64,000 nt of DNA, taken from assembly GCF_030719035.1 (NCBI RefSeq), contig NZ_CP132203.1, positions 4,172,501-4,236,500 on the forward strand, read 5' to 3'. Of the stretch, positions 14,266 through 23,792 are shown piece by piece; the stretch's first letter is position 1, and each line of letters starts with the position of its first letter. Origin of the DNA: Hahella sp. HNIBRBA332 (GTDB lineage Bacteria; Pseudomonadota; Gammaproteobacteria; Pseudomonadales; Oleiphilaceae). The translations under genes and the position numbers were made by a program. The notes under the pieces are model-generated. The model was not told the DNA's origin, made no database searches, and was given only the letters and a program-made list of their open reading frames with translations.

Positions 14266-16386
14266 TTATTGCAGCGTTACCGTTGCGCTATCCGAGGGCG
14301 ACACTGGCGCTGAACCATCGTCATCCACAACGGTTGCGGTGACGGTATTGGTATGCGTCGCACTGTTCACCCAGGCCTCGAAGCTACAGGTGTAACTGTC
14401 TCCAGGTTGCGCGGCGGGCTGCAGTTCCTGCGGCGTCACACAGGTGGTGTTATAAAGGTCGCCCTGAACCACCGTTACGTCGCCGAACATATCGTCCACC
14501 AGAGCCGTGACCGTCAACACTTCCGCATCGGAAGTATTGGTCACCGTCACGTCGAAGGTCACCAGCGCCCGCGTCGCCGTTTTAGTGAGCGCCGCCGCTG
14601 GAGGCGCATTGATGATGTCGACAGTGGCGTCGCTCATGGCGCTGAGCACCTGTCCGTCATCATCCACGCCAAGCGCCAGCACCACGTTGGTGACCGAGGT
14701 ATTGCCGTTGCCGCTGACAAAAGTGGTCACTGAACAGGTGAAGGATTGCGAGGAGTACAGGATTTGCGTCAGCGCGCAGTCGCCCAGGCCATTTAGGTCG
14801 CCCAGCTTGTCGTCGTCCAGGTTTTCAATGGTCACTGCATCGACGGTAGACAGGTTGGTCACGGTATAGGTATAGGTGACATTGCCTCCCGGCTCATCAA
14901 CCTGCTCAGGATCCGCGGTTTTGGTCACGGAGATTTCCGAGGGCACATTAACGATCAGCACTGTCGCGGAGTCGCTGGCGCTCACCATATTGCCTTCGTC
15001 ATCCGCGCCAGAAGCGGTGACGGTGTCCGTTTCGGATTTACCCGCATTGCCCATGACATTGGTGGTAAAAGAGCACAGGTACTCCTGCCCCGGCGCAATA
15101 ACAAGCCCGGACTGACAGTCGCCCTGGCCATTGAGGTCGCCATGGATGTTATCCACTAATGATCCCAGCGTGATGGGATCGCTGGACGCCGGGCTGGTAT
15201 TCTTCACGGAAACAGTGAAGGTGACAGGGCCGCCGGGCTCCAGCAACTGCGTGGGTGAGGCGGTTTTGACGACTTCCAGCGCCGGGGGCGAATCCAGAAT
15301 AGTAACGCTTGCGCTATCCTGCCCCGCCAGGGTGTAGCCATTGTTGTCAACGCCGCTGGCGGTGACGGTATCGGTTTCCACGGTGTTGGCGTTCGCATTG
15401 ATCTGCGCGGTGAACTGACAGCTATAGGTATCCACGCCTCCAGGGTTGCGATCATCCGCCGGGATCGTCTGCGGCGTCGCGCAAGTGGTGCTGATTATGC
15501 CGTCATGCCCCGCCATGGTGATATCGCCGTAGATATCGTCGGTCAGGGTATCCATTACCACAGAGTTGGACGGATCAATCCCCACATTAGTGACGGCAAT
15601 GGAGAACGTCACGGCGCCGCCTGGCTCCGTCAGCGTAGTGGGCGAAGCAGTCTTTGACACCAGCAGTTCCGCTGGCGGCACATCGATTGGCACATTGAAC
15701 CCTTCGTCGCACTTACACTTTGACGGCGACCCTGGGAAAGCGTCCGTGGGAGTCACACAAAGCTCATTAGCCCCCGCCTGCCGCCAGCTGGTGCAGTACG
15801 GCAGGTTTAACTTACCGTCAGCGTCCGGGTCGACACACACGGCGGTAATAGTGATAGTCGGATACAGCGGATTATGGCCGGGTTTGTCTATGTCGCCACA
15901 AGTGTCCTGCACCCCGGATGGTCCTGATGTGCCTGGAAAAGGGTCGTTAGTTCCGTCCAAATCCAGCCACGGTGGATCGGGTTGAAACGGCAATGTGGAA
16001 ATTGCGCAGGAACCGCTGATGGCGCCATCGCCTTGCGGGTCTCCGTCAGTGACGAAGTAGATGCCGATATCGTGTCGTTCTTTCGCTGACGACACCAACT
16101 CAAACGTAGCGGTGAACTCAACCGTATCTCCCTGATAAGCGCAACCGTCATCCAGTATTTCAAGTTGCGGCGTTCCATCCGGGTTGGTGGCGACACCCGC
16201 TATCTGAATATCGTTAGCCGAGCATTGCACACTGAATCCCGCGGTTTCCTCCATACAGCCCGCTTCCACCAAGTCCTGCGCAAAAACGGGTGAACCCATA
16301 AGCATGGCCGCAGCCAGCGCCGCCATACCACTCACCTTTCCGCGCTCCTTTCTCGTACCTGATAATTTCGCGTTAACTGACTGCAT
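14266..16386 (-). CDS. Secreted protein with four DUF11-like beta-sandwich repeats
   Basis: 706 residues. A long signal peptide ends GMAALAAAMLMGSPVFA. A cysteine-rich N-terminal region (about 40-230) contains many spaced Cys and a KCKCDEGF motif, suggesting disulfides. It is followed by about four repeats beginning like SKTASPTTLTEPGGAVTFS and ending in an S-D-S-A-T-V strand, roughly 110-120 residues each, the last being divergent. This layout is that of DUF11-type adhesive or structural surface proteins. No sorting signal or anchor is visible at the C terminus, which ends SDSATVTLQ. Function unknown. Confidence 0.8.
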   Translation of the reverse strand: MQSVNAKLSGTRKERGKVSGMAALAAAMLMGSPVFAQDLVEAGCMEETAGFSVQCSANDIQIAGVATNPDGTPQLEILDDGCAYQGDTVEFTATFELVSSAKERHDIGIYFVTDGDPQGDGAISGSCAISTLPFQPDPPWLDLDGTNDPFPGTSGPSGVQDTCGDIDKPGHNPLYPTITITAVCVDPDADGKLNLPYCTSWRQAGANELCVTPTDAFPGSPSKCKCDEGFNVPIDVPPAELLVSKTASPTTLTEPGGAVTFSIAVTNVGIDPSNSVVMDTLTDDIYGDITMAGHDGIISTTCATPQTIPADDRNPGGVDTYSCQFTAQINANANTVETDTVTASGVDNNGYTLAGQDSASVTILDSPPALEVVKTASPTQLLEPGGPVTFTVSVKNTSPASSDPITLGSLVDNIHGDLNGQGDCQSGLVIAPGQEYLCSFTTNVMGNAGKSETDTVTASGADDEGNMVSASDSATVLIVNVPSEISVTKTADPEQVDEPGGNVTYTYTVTNLSTVDAVTIENLDDDKLGDLNGLGDCALTQILYSSQSFTCSVTTFVSGNGNTSVTNVVLALGVDDDGQVLSAMSDATVDIINAPPAAALTKTATRALVTFDVTVTNTSDAEVLTVTALVDDMFGDVTVVQGDLYNTTCVTPQELQPAAQPGDSYTCSFEAWVNSATHTNTVTATVVDDDGSAPVSPSDSATVTLQ

Positions 16387-16762
16387 ATCCTTTTTTTCCT
16401 TTGTGATTAATTTTCACTCCGGCCCGGCGCAAACCGACAAACCAGCCGGACCTCCAGCAACACAAAGACTAGTCCATTACGCATAGTTCATATTTTTAAT
16501 TTAACGTTCGTATGTAACCCAACGTTTGAGGGACGAGGAAGTTCACCGGTTTTAGAGAGAGACTGTATGCCATCGGTGACAGACTTATGGGGATAAGGGG
16601 CGGAAATCGAACACGAAAGACAAGAATACTGCTATTTGTCACCAGAATCAGACACTGGAAAGCGAGATGCATCACATTGTCTTTCTCGCCTTCCGTTCTG
16701 CTAAAAGAGGTAAAACATTGTTATGAACGCAAGTAGCAATCATTGTCATAAAAAGCGTTCTA
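16387..16762. other. Intergenic region with no recognised gene
   Basis: About 375 bases between two leftward genes. The 5' leader of the repeat protein has AAGGAT before its ATG. No RNA gene, terminator or repeat was recognised in the rest. Confidence 0.5.
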
Positions 16763-17647
16763 TTATTTGCTGTCGGTTGTTTCATACAACTCGCGAGCGG
16801 CTTCGCCAAGAGCGCGAGAGAACTGGCTGAATACAGTGGAGCGGGGCTCTGAGCGTTCAATTACGCCAATACGCCGATAAAAAACATCACCCTTTAAGTC
16901 AAAAACACGCACTTGACCGACATCTAATCCCGGCGAGATCGGCAACAAGGCGACGCCCAATCCTTCCTCCACCATCTTGACGATCCCAGTGAGCTCATCC
17001 ATCTCGGCGCAATCATTTACATGCAGACGATGTCGACGCAGAAAACGTTCCACCAGGCGACCGCCAAATGCGCCGCGGTCATAGCGGATAAAACGATGCG
17101 TCGTCAGTAGCGCACGCCAGTCGCTTTCATGCACATCATGGGGCGCAATCAACGCGTAACGCTCATTCGCCAGGGGCGACCAATTCAACTCACGAGGCAA
17201 CGCAAAAGGCGGCTCCACTAATATTGCAGCGTCGATTTCGCCGCTATCGACCAGCGCCAGCAGTTGCAACGATGAGCCAGGAATAATCCGTAGCGATATT
17301 TCGCTTCCCGCACGACGCAGATGAGACATCGTTGCCGGCAGCAGTCCGGCTTGCGCCGTGGAAACAGCCCCAAGTCGAACCTCGCCTCGCACAGGCCGAA
17401 GCTCCGCCCCCTCGCACATACCGCCGAACAGATCGAGAATCTGCTCCGCTCTACCAATCGCCGCCCGGCCTTCCGCCGTCAGTTGCGCCGATCTTCCCAC
17501 ACGCTCAAACAATGAGTAGCCCAAAGCATCTTCCAGGCGCTGCATCTGCGCGCTAACCGCAGACTGGGTCAAGCCGATACGATCGCCTGCAGCGGCGAAT
17601 GTGCCGCATTTAGTGACTTCCAGAAAGGTTTTAAGCTCTCTCAACAT
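16763..17647 (-). CDS. LysR-family transcriptional regulator
   Basis: 294 residues, the usual family length. The N-terminal helix-turn-helix is clear (MLRELKTFLEVTKCGTFAAA, then LTQSAVSAQMQRLEDALGYSLFER). The rest is the periplasmic-binding-like effector domain (GEVRLGAVSTAQAGLLP near residue 95). It is divergent from the amidase gene, with an AT-rich 150-base region between them holding the palindrome ATTGATCAAT at 17697-17706. The amidase is therefore its likely target. The inducer is unknown. Confidence 0.9.
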   Translation of the reverse strand: MLRELKTFLEVTKCGTFAAAGDRIGLTQSAVSAQMQRLEDALGYSLFERVGRSAQLTAEGRAAIGRAEQILDLFGGMCEGAELRPVRGEVRLGAVSTAQAGLLPATMSHLRRAGSEISLRIIPGSSLQLLALVDSGEIDAAILVEPPFALPRELNWSPLANERYALIAPHDVHESDWRALLTTHRFIRYDRGAFGGRLVERFLRRHRLHVNDCAEMDELTGIVKMVEEGLGVALLPISPGLDVGQVRVFDLKGDVFYRRIGVIERSEPRSTVFSQFSRALGEAARELYETTDSK

Positions 17648-17803
17648 CGCCGATTGGCCCTTTACAGCAACATAACCAGACAGTACCGAACAACTAATTG
17701 ATCAATAAAATTTGATAATAAGCTAAAAATTAATTGTTTTAAATTCCAAAAATTAATCAATAAAGTGACTCCGCTGATGTCCAAAAACTTACGGAGAAAC
17801 ACA

Positions 17804-19114
17804 GTGTCCCTACCTTTAACCAACGATGGCGCGCAATGGGTGAAATCCATTCAGGGCGGCGAATACGCAGCGGAAGAAGTCTGTGAAGCATTAATCGCTC
17901 AGATTACTCGCTATGAGCCGGACATCCGCGCCTTTGCGGCATTTGACCCGCACAAGGTTTTACAACAGGCCCGGGCGATAGACACCCGTCCAAACAATGG
18001 AAAGCTGAGCGGATTACCCATCGGCGTAAAAGACATCTTCGACACTGTCGACTTTGCTACGGAATATTTCTCTCCTATCTATCGAGATCATCGCCCCTCA
18101 CGGGACTGCTCCGTGGTGGCGCGACTACGGCGAGAAGGCGCTATCGTCATGGGTAAAACGGAGACCACTGAATTCGCCTTTATGCATACCGGACCGACCC
18201 GCAACCCACACGCACTGGATCACACGCCGGGCAGCTCCAGCGCCGGCTCCGCCGCGGGATTAGCTGCGGGTTTTTTCCCGGTGGCGTTGGGCTCGCAAAC
18301 GGCGGGCTCATTACTCAAACCTGCTTCCTATTGCGGCCTGTTTGCTTTCAAACCAACACGCGGAATTGTCTCTCTGGAAGGCGTCAAACCCCTTGCTCCC
18401 AGCTTCGATACCGTCGGCTGGTACGGACGCAGCATGGATGATTTGCAGTTACTCGCAGACGTTCTGCTGGAGCCCTACTTATCGCTGCAGACGCCTCCCG
18501 TCAAACGACCTCTCCGACTGGCCTGCGTCATTGACGAGTTATGGTCTACGGTGGAAACGCCGATCAAAGAAGCGCTCCTGACCAGCCTGCTGACTCTGCG
18601 CTCCCAAGGACATCACATTCAGAATACCTCCACGCCATTCAGTCTGAAGCAGTTAGCCGACAGCCATAAAATCGTGAACGACAGGGAGGGCAGCCGCGCG
18701 CTGGCTTGCGAATACGCCAGCCGCTGTAACCAACTCAGCGCATCTACGCTGGAAATGATAGAGAACGGCTTGCGCCTGACTTTCGCCGAAGAACTTGCGG
18801 CCAAAACCACAATCACCGCCGCCGCCAACGCCTACCCTCAATTCATGGCCGACTACGACGCCATCATTACCCTCAGCACCCCCCACTCCGCCCCTGAAGG
18901 ACTTCTCTACACAGGCACATCAGATTTGATCAAAGTCTGGAACGCCCTGGGCGTCCCCCAACTCAACATCCCCCTCCTCCTCCCCGGCCGCCTGCCGGTG
19001 GGACTGCAAATCGTCGGGACGCAAGGTGGGGATGGAAAATTGCTGGACGTAGGTCGAGTAGTCGCAAACGCGTTGGGGGTGAGATCCTCGATGGTGACCT
19101 TAAAGCCTTACTGA
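17804..19114 (+). CDS. Amidase signature family hydrolase
   Basis: 436 residues from the GTG at 17804, chosen for the GGAG 7 bases upstream; an earlier GTG at 17765 lacks a Shine-Dalgarno. The Ser-cisSer-Lys triad region is visible: Lys in GLPIGVKDIFDT, cis-Ser in HTPGSSSAGSAAG and the nucleophile in GSQTAGSLLKPASYCG. The family hydrolyses amides; typical members use aryl or aliphatic amides, malonamate or allophanate. Here GSQTAGS replaces the common G-S-D-T-G-G-S, like some plasmid or secondary-metabolism amidases. It is divergent from its likely LysR regulator. Confidence 0.87.
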   Translation: MSLPLTNDGAQWVKSIQGGEYAAEEVCEALIAQITRYEPDIRAFAAFDPHKVLQQARAIDTRPNNGKLSGLPIGVKDIFDTVDFATEYFSPIYRDHRPSRDCSVVARLRREGAIVMGKTETTEFAFMHTGPTRNPHALDHTPGSSSAGSAAGLAAGFFPVALGSQTAGSLLKPASYCGLFAFKPTRGIVSLEGVKPLAPSFDTVGWYGRSMDDLQLLADVLLEPYLSLQTPPVKRPLRLACVIDELWSTVETPIKEALLTSLLTLRSQGHHIQNTSTPFSLKQLADSHKIVNDREGSRALACEYASRCNQLSASTLEMIENGLRLTFAEELAAKTTITAAANAYPQFMADYDAIITLSTPHSAPEGLLYTGTSDLIKVWNALGVPQLNIPLLLPGRLPVGLQIVGTQGGDGKLLDVGRVVANALGVRSSMVTLKPY

Positions 19115-19209
19115 CAATGTAGATTAGACCTTATACCCGAGTGACCCGTTTTAGCTATTCCTCTTAGAATTTGGTTTCTATTCGCTTACGCATACAAGGA
19201 TGTTACTCA

Positions 19210-20001
19210 ATGTGCATAAAGAGCAGTGTGGGCCTGCACGGGACCAACTCAACAACAGACGTAAAAGTCATTCAAGCAGCATTAAATCTTTATACATCTG
19301 ACTCTTTTCTTTTGGAGTCAAAACTAGCTGTAGATGGACGGATAGGCCCAAAAACCATACAAGCCATAACGCTATTGCAAGAGTCCTCGGTCCAAATATC
19401 CAAACCTGACGGAAGAGTCGATCCAAAGGGAAATACACTTAAAGCTCTAAAACAGGGCTCCACGAAAGGATTAAGCGAAGACGCTTTGACGGCAATCATG
19501 GCGCACGGAAAATCATCAACTATTAATAAGTATCTTCCTTTACTCCAAAATAATCTTTCCCGATACCAGATAAACTCACCGCTTCGCACAGCCCACTTTC
19601 TAGCCCAAGTCGGCCATGAAAGCCTGTCTTTTAGATACACAGAGGAACTGGCCAGCGGCGCCAATTACGAAGGCAATTTAGCGCTCGGAAATACGCAACC
19701 GGGCGACGGAGTTCGATTCAAAGGGCGAGGGTTAATTCAGTTAACCGGTCGCAGCAATTACTCTGAGTATGCCGAATACTCCAGAATAGACCTTATGAAA
19801 AAGGGAAATGAGGTATTAGTCGCGTTAACTCCCGCCTACGCATTGGATGTAAGCCTGTGGTTTTGGAATAAGCGTCGCTTAAACATCAAAGCTGATAAAG
19901 ATGATCTCCGTGGAGTTACTTATCGTGTAAACGGTGGTTACACTGGTTTACAGGACAGGCGAGACTATCTTGATCGCGCCAAATTCTTTCTCATGCCTTA
20001 G
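19210..20001 (+). CDS. GH19-type peptidoglycan hydrolase with PG-binding domain; candidate antibacterial effector
   Basis: 263 residues from the ATG at 19210, 9 bases after AAGGA; the earlier in-frame start adds 13 unlikely residues. An N-terminal peptidoglycan-binding_1 type domain (about 10-65, VIQAALNLY...VDGRIGPKTIQAI) is followed by a GH19 lysozyme/chitinase domain (about 85-262). HFLAQVGHESLSFRYTEEL carries the catalytic Glu positions, and RFKGRGLIQLTGRSNY is the conserved core. No signal peptide is seen. Two lipoproteins of one family follow at once. That layout matches the Xanthomonas XAC2609 effector with its XAC2610 inhibitor. No C-terminal XVIPCD-like secretion domain is visible, so a route such as a type VI system is possible but unproven. 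Codon use is more AT-rich than its neighbours. Confidence 0.82.
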   Translation: MCIKSSVGLHGTNSTTDVKVIQAALNLYTSDSFLLESKLAVDGRIGPKTIQAITLLQESSVQISKPDGRVDPKGNTLKALKQGSTKGLSEDALTAIMAHGKSSTINKYLPLLQNNLSRYQINSPLRTAHFLAQVGHESLSFRYTEELASGANYEGNLALGNTQPGDGVRFKGRGLIQLTGRSNYSEYAEYSRIDLMKKGNEVLVALTPAYALDVSLWFWNKRRLNIKADKDDLRGVTYRVNGGYTGLQDRRDYLDRAKFFLMP

Positions 20002-20010
20002 AGTCAAATT

Positions 20011-20550
20011 ATGCGACAAGTGTACATACTATTAACCATCTTCCTAGCCGCCTGCTCGCAGGCTCAAAATCAGCCGGAGCAGAAGGCCTCGCCAGTGATT
20101 TGCGCATTTGAGTCTGAGCAGATAGATACCTGTCACTTTGAAGACGGCGGCAATGAAATATCCGCAACGCTGACAACCCATCTCAGTAATGACGATGAGC
20201 TTCATATCACTGCGATCAACATCTCTCGGGGCAAGCGTCGGCAAACTCTGACACTGTCGCCCGATGCATTACTATTGCCGGGAGACAGAGGGTATATCTC
20301 GTTCGAAGATATTAACTTTGATAACCATGCAGATATCGCTGTCACTACCAGCTTAGGGGCCGCCAATCTTTATCTGGATTACTGGGTCTACTCGGAGGAG
20401 CAGAAGCGTTATGTGAAGGTTGGAAACTACCCTGTATTTAAACTCCATCCCGATACGCAAACGCTCACCACAGAAGTCCGCGTCAACGCCGCGCAATACG
20501 ATAGAAAAGCTTACCAATGGCGCGGATTAGAACTTGTGGTGGTTGAATAG
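20011..20550 (+). CDS. XAC2610-like periplasmic lipoprotein, putative immunity protein 1
   Basis: 179 residues. A lipoprotein signal (ILLTIFLAAC) places it on the periplasmic face, with no Asp after the Cys. The C-terminal half contains GYISFEDINFDNHADIAVTTS and YLDYWVYSEEQKRYVKVGNYP, typical of XAC2610-related proteins, whose characterised member blocks a GH19/lysozyme-like effector. It starts 9 bases after the GH19 gene, so the two are co-transcribed. It would protect the producer's own wall. Confidence 0.75.
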   Translation: MRQVYILLTIFLAACSQAQNQPEQKASPVICAFESEQIDTCHFEDGGNEISATLTTHLSNDDELHITAINISRGKRRQTLTLSPDALLLPGDRGYISFEDINFDNHADIAVTTSLGAANLYLDYWVYSEEQKRYVKVGNYPVFKLHPDTQTLTTEVRVNAAQYDRKAYQWRGLELVVVE

Positions 20551-20721
20551 TTGATTACACGCCAAACGCCTTAGCCCTTACAGACGAATTGCCGTTGCGG
20601 CGTCTCGCGCTTAGCATAAATGCGCCCGGGAAACGGGGAGTTATTAATGTGAGTACGACTCCTCTATGTGAAATCAGACGCTCAGGGCGTCTGACTCTTG
20701 TCTCGACGAGAAGGACTTTTT

Positions 20722-21258
20722 ATGCGACGCGTTGCGCTTCTTCTATTTCCCATCATCACGTCATGCGGCGTTTCGCCGCTTCAATCCATATCGAAAGACG
20801 GAGACGCCTGTCTGTTTGGCGTCGGCCGTATTCCAACCTGTGAGCATGCGTCTACGTCACTTCAGGTTAAGGCTTCACCGGTACTGGCGCCGCTTGCGGA
20901 TGATCAGGTATTGCTGCAAGCCGTGGAAGCATCCCTCAACGGTCAGGAACAACGCCTGGAGATAGCCCCCGACACGGTGTTCTTCGCTGGCGACATCGGC
21001 CATATCGCCTTCGACGATATCAACTTCGACGGTTTTCCCGATTTGGCCATCACCACCTCGGCAGGCGCCAAGCATGTTTTTCTGGATTATTGGCTTTACT
21101 CCCAGAACGCCAAGCGCTTCGTGAGGCTGGGCAATTTGCCGGAGTTGTCCGCCGATCCCGCAACGCAAACTCTCAGCTTGCAGGTTCAAGTCAGCGAAAC
21201 ACAGTATGAGAGAAAGCGGTTGAAGTGGAACGGCTCAAACTTGATTCCTATCGATTAG
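20722..21258 (+). CDS. XAC2610-like periplasmic lipoprotein, putative immunity protein 2
   Basis: 178 residues from the ATG at 20722 (GAAGGA upstream). The lipoprotein signal is MRRVALLLFPIITSC. It is a paralogue of the previous protein: GHIAFDDINFDGFPDLAITTS and FLDYWLYSQNAKRFVRLGNLP align directly. The two are similar along their length but well diverged, and lie about 170 bases apart. It may inhibit a different effector or widen the range of protection. Confidence 0.75.
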   Translation: MRRVALLLFPIITSCGVSPLQSISKDGDACLFGVGRIPTCEHASTSLQVKASPVLAPLADDQVLLQAVEASLNGQEQRLEIAPDTVFFAGDIGHIAFDDINFDGFPDLAITTSAGAKHVFLDYWLYSQNAKRFVRLGNLPELSADPATQTLSLQVQVSETQYERKRLKWNGSNLIPID

Positions 21259-21267
21259 GAAATCAGA

Positions 21268-23787
21268 TCAGAACAAGCCGATTTGTCCGCCGGCGATATC
21301 CTGAAAGGAAGCATTCATAAAACGAAGGATACCGTCGGCGATAGGCTCGATCTGTCGCTCCACGTAGAGGTCATAATCCAGCGCGGAACGTCGGTACTCC
21401 AGAGGCTCCGGCCCATTCACCGTCACCACGTATTCAATCCATCCTCCGCGCTGATAACGGGGCGCCAGTCCCTGCTCTTCGCGAATGCGATCCGCCGTGC
21501 GCGCCGCCTGCACATGCGGCGGCACATTACGTTGATACTCATCGAGCCGGCGACGCAGACGCTTACGGTAGTAGAGCTGATCGTCTTTTTTGCCTGCGCG
21601 GATATCACTGACCAGGTCACGCACGTAATCTTCGTAAGGCTCGTTATAAAAAATGCGACGATAAAGCTCTTTCTGGAAGGTGCGCGCCAGAGGCGTCCAA
21701 TCGGTGCGCACCGTTTCCAACCCCTTGAACACCATTTCCGGCTCGCCCTCGCCTCTGGCGGCCAAGCCGGCGTACCGTTTCTTGCTACCCTTTTCAGAGC
21801 CGCGAATGGTCGGCATCACAAAGCGTAAAAAGTGAGTCTCAAACTGTATTTCAAGAAAACTCTCGATGCCATATTCCTGCATCAGATAATCCCGCCACCA
21901 TTGATTCAGCGTCGCCGCCAGTTTCTTTCCAACGCTATCAATTTCCGCCGCCGCGCTTTGCTTATACTCTTTCAACCTGACAAAGACTGAGTCAGTATCG
22001 CCATAGATGACCTGATGGCCCTGCTGTTCAATCAGTTCCTTGGTGCGGTACAGAATCCTATGTCCACGTAATGTGATGGAGCTGGGCAAGCGATGATCGA
22101 AGAAACGGCATCCCGGCGTACCCAGCACGCCATAGAAAGAATTCATCAGGATTTTTATGGCCTGCGACATCGCCGCATTTTTATGGCGTTTCGCCTCATC
22201 CCGCGCCGCCCACAACTCACCGATAATATCCGGCAGAATATTGTGCTCTTTGGAAAAAACCGCGCCGTTAAAGCCAGGAACCAGCTGCTTGCGGTCCGCT
22301 TTCACCGTTTCCTGCTGGTCCCACAGATCTTCACGCAGCACATCCTGCCCGCGTTCGATTTCAACACCTTTGATGCGCGCCAAAGGATCGATTTTGAAGG
22401 TGCGGATGATACTGGGATACAGACTTTTAAAATCCAGCACCAGCACGTTGCGGTACAACCCCGGAATCGAGTCCATCACATAACCGCCGGGGCTGCCCAC
22501 GCCTACCGGATTCTGCGGCAGCATCGGCGCCACGTACCCCGCTCGATGCAATCGCGGCAAATAGCGATTATCAAAAGAGGCGACCGAACCGCCGAAACGG
22601 TCCAACGCCAATCCGGTCAATTGCGCCCGTTCTACGGCGAACTCGATCAACAGGGCGTGCTGAAAAACCTCCCACACCAATTGGCAGTCTTCCAGGTTGT
22701 ACTCGGCCAATCTGGGCTTATCGTGAAGAAACAAATGCGTAATCTCATCGCCCCGGTTGTCCGGGTCATGGATCAGCTTGCCTCGCCCCAGCAAATGCTG
22801 GGCGACATACTCCAGAGAAAAACTTTCAAAGTTATAGGTGGCGGATTTGAGCGTATCAATACCATCCAGCACCACCCGTCCGGGAATGCATAAAGTGAAA
22901 TGCTGGTCGTCGCTGCGGGACTGGCGCCAGTCCATGGGCGTCCCGCCCCGTCCCGGGTGAAAGGACAGGTTCAGATCATCCGCTTTCTTTTGCAGAAAGC
23001 GCAGATCGAAGTTAATGACATTCCAGCCAATCAGAATGTCCGGGTCAAAGTCGTCAAACCACGCGATAAAACGCTGAAACACCTGCGTTTCATCTGCGCA
23101 ATAAATGAGATAATCCGACCCATCCGCCGCCGGCTCTCCCACCATGAACACGCGCCGTTGCACAGCGCCCGCGCCGACATCCGCGCCGTAGGAAGTCGCC
23201 ACCAAACCGATGGAATATAACTGCGCCCCATCCATGGACGTCTCAATGTCCAGTGACAATACCTTGAAATAAGGCGCATACGGCGCTGGTTTGATGCGTG
23301 GATTGTGGAACTCCAACACGCCATCCTTTTCCACCGCCTCGCCATGAACGGCCAGTGAGCCGGTCACAAAGCGCTCCATCAGGAAACGGTCTGTAGGATG
23401 AATATCCGCCTCCATTGGCGAGAGGCCCGCCTGCGTCAGCATGTCGCGCACGCGATAAAGGTTGCGTTGCTCGCGCAGATACACGCCATGCACCGGCTGC
23501 CCGCCAAAATCCCTCAGCTCAAGCTCTTTTTCGTACCAGGGAGGGCGCTCGCCGCTGCTGTCGCCGAGCAGGTGGGTCAGAATGCGGCGCGCCACGGGCA
23601 TCGCCGAACTCTCAAGAAAGCACACCGCATATTGGTCGCTAACGATCAGTCGCGCCGGACCTCGATCGGTCAGTATCCAGAATTGCAGCGCCAATGATTT
23701 GATGAGCCCGCCCCGCGCCTTATCCTGCTCAGGGATGAGATCATCCCATTGTCGGGTCAGCAGAAAACCTCTCAGCGGCGCGGACAT
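21268..23787 (-). CDS. polB: DNA polymerase II (family B)
   Basis: 839 residues, slightly longer than the usual 780-790. The 3'-5' exonuclease motifs are VLSLDIETS near residue 181 and NVINFDLRFL. The palm motifs are VLDFKSLYPSIIRTFK near 450 and IYGDTDSVFV near 595. All catalytic acidic residues are present. Pol II restarts or bypasses replication at lesions. The gene lies 5 bases after the methyltransferase gene on the same strand and is probably co-transcribed. No LexA-type box was noticed immediately upstream. Confidence 0.94.
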   Translation of the reverse strand: MSAPLRGFLLTRQWDDLIPEQDKARGGLIKSLALQFWILTDRGPARLIVSDQYAVCFLESSAMPVARRILTHLLGDSSGERPPWYEKELELRDFGGQPVHGVYLREQRNLYRVRDMLTQAGLSPMEADIHPTDRFLMERFVTGSLAVHGEAVEKDGVLEFHNPRIKPAPYAPYFKVLSLDIETSMDGAQLYSIGLVATSYGADVGAGAVQRRVFMVGEPAADGSDYLIYCADETQVFQRFIAWFDDFDPDILIGWNVINFDLRFLQKKADDLNLSFHPGRGGTPMDWRQSRSDDQHFTLCIPGRVVLDGIDTLKSATYNFESFSLEYVAQHLLGRGKLIHDPDNRGDEITHLFLHDKPRLAEYNLEDCQLVWEVFQHALLIEFAVERAQLTGLALDRFGGSVASFDNRYLPRLHRAGYVAPMLPQNPVGVGSPGGYVMDSIPGLYRNVLVLDFKSLYPSIIRTFKIDPLARIKGVEIERGQDVLREDLWDQQETVKADRKQLVPGFNGAVFSKEHNILPDIIGELWAARDEAKRHKNAAMSQAIKILMNSFYGVLGTPGCRFFDHRLPSSITLRGHRILYRTKELIEQQGHQVIYGDTDSVFVRLKEYKQSAAAEIDSVGKKLAATLNQWWRDYLMQEYGIESFLEIQFETHFLRFVMPTIRGSEKGSKKRYAGLAARGEGEPEMVFKGLETVRTDWTPLARTFQKELYRRIFYNEPYEDYVRDLVSDIRAGKKDDQLYYRKRLRRRLDEYQRNVPPHVQAARTADRIREEQGLAPRYQRGGWIEYVVTVNGPEPLEYRRSALDYDLYVERQIEPIADGILRFMNASFQDIAGGQIGLF

Positions 23788-23792
23788 CGATA

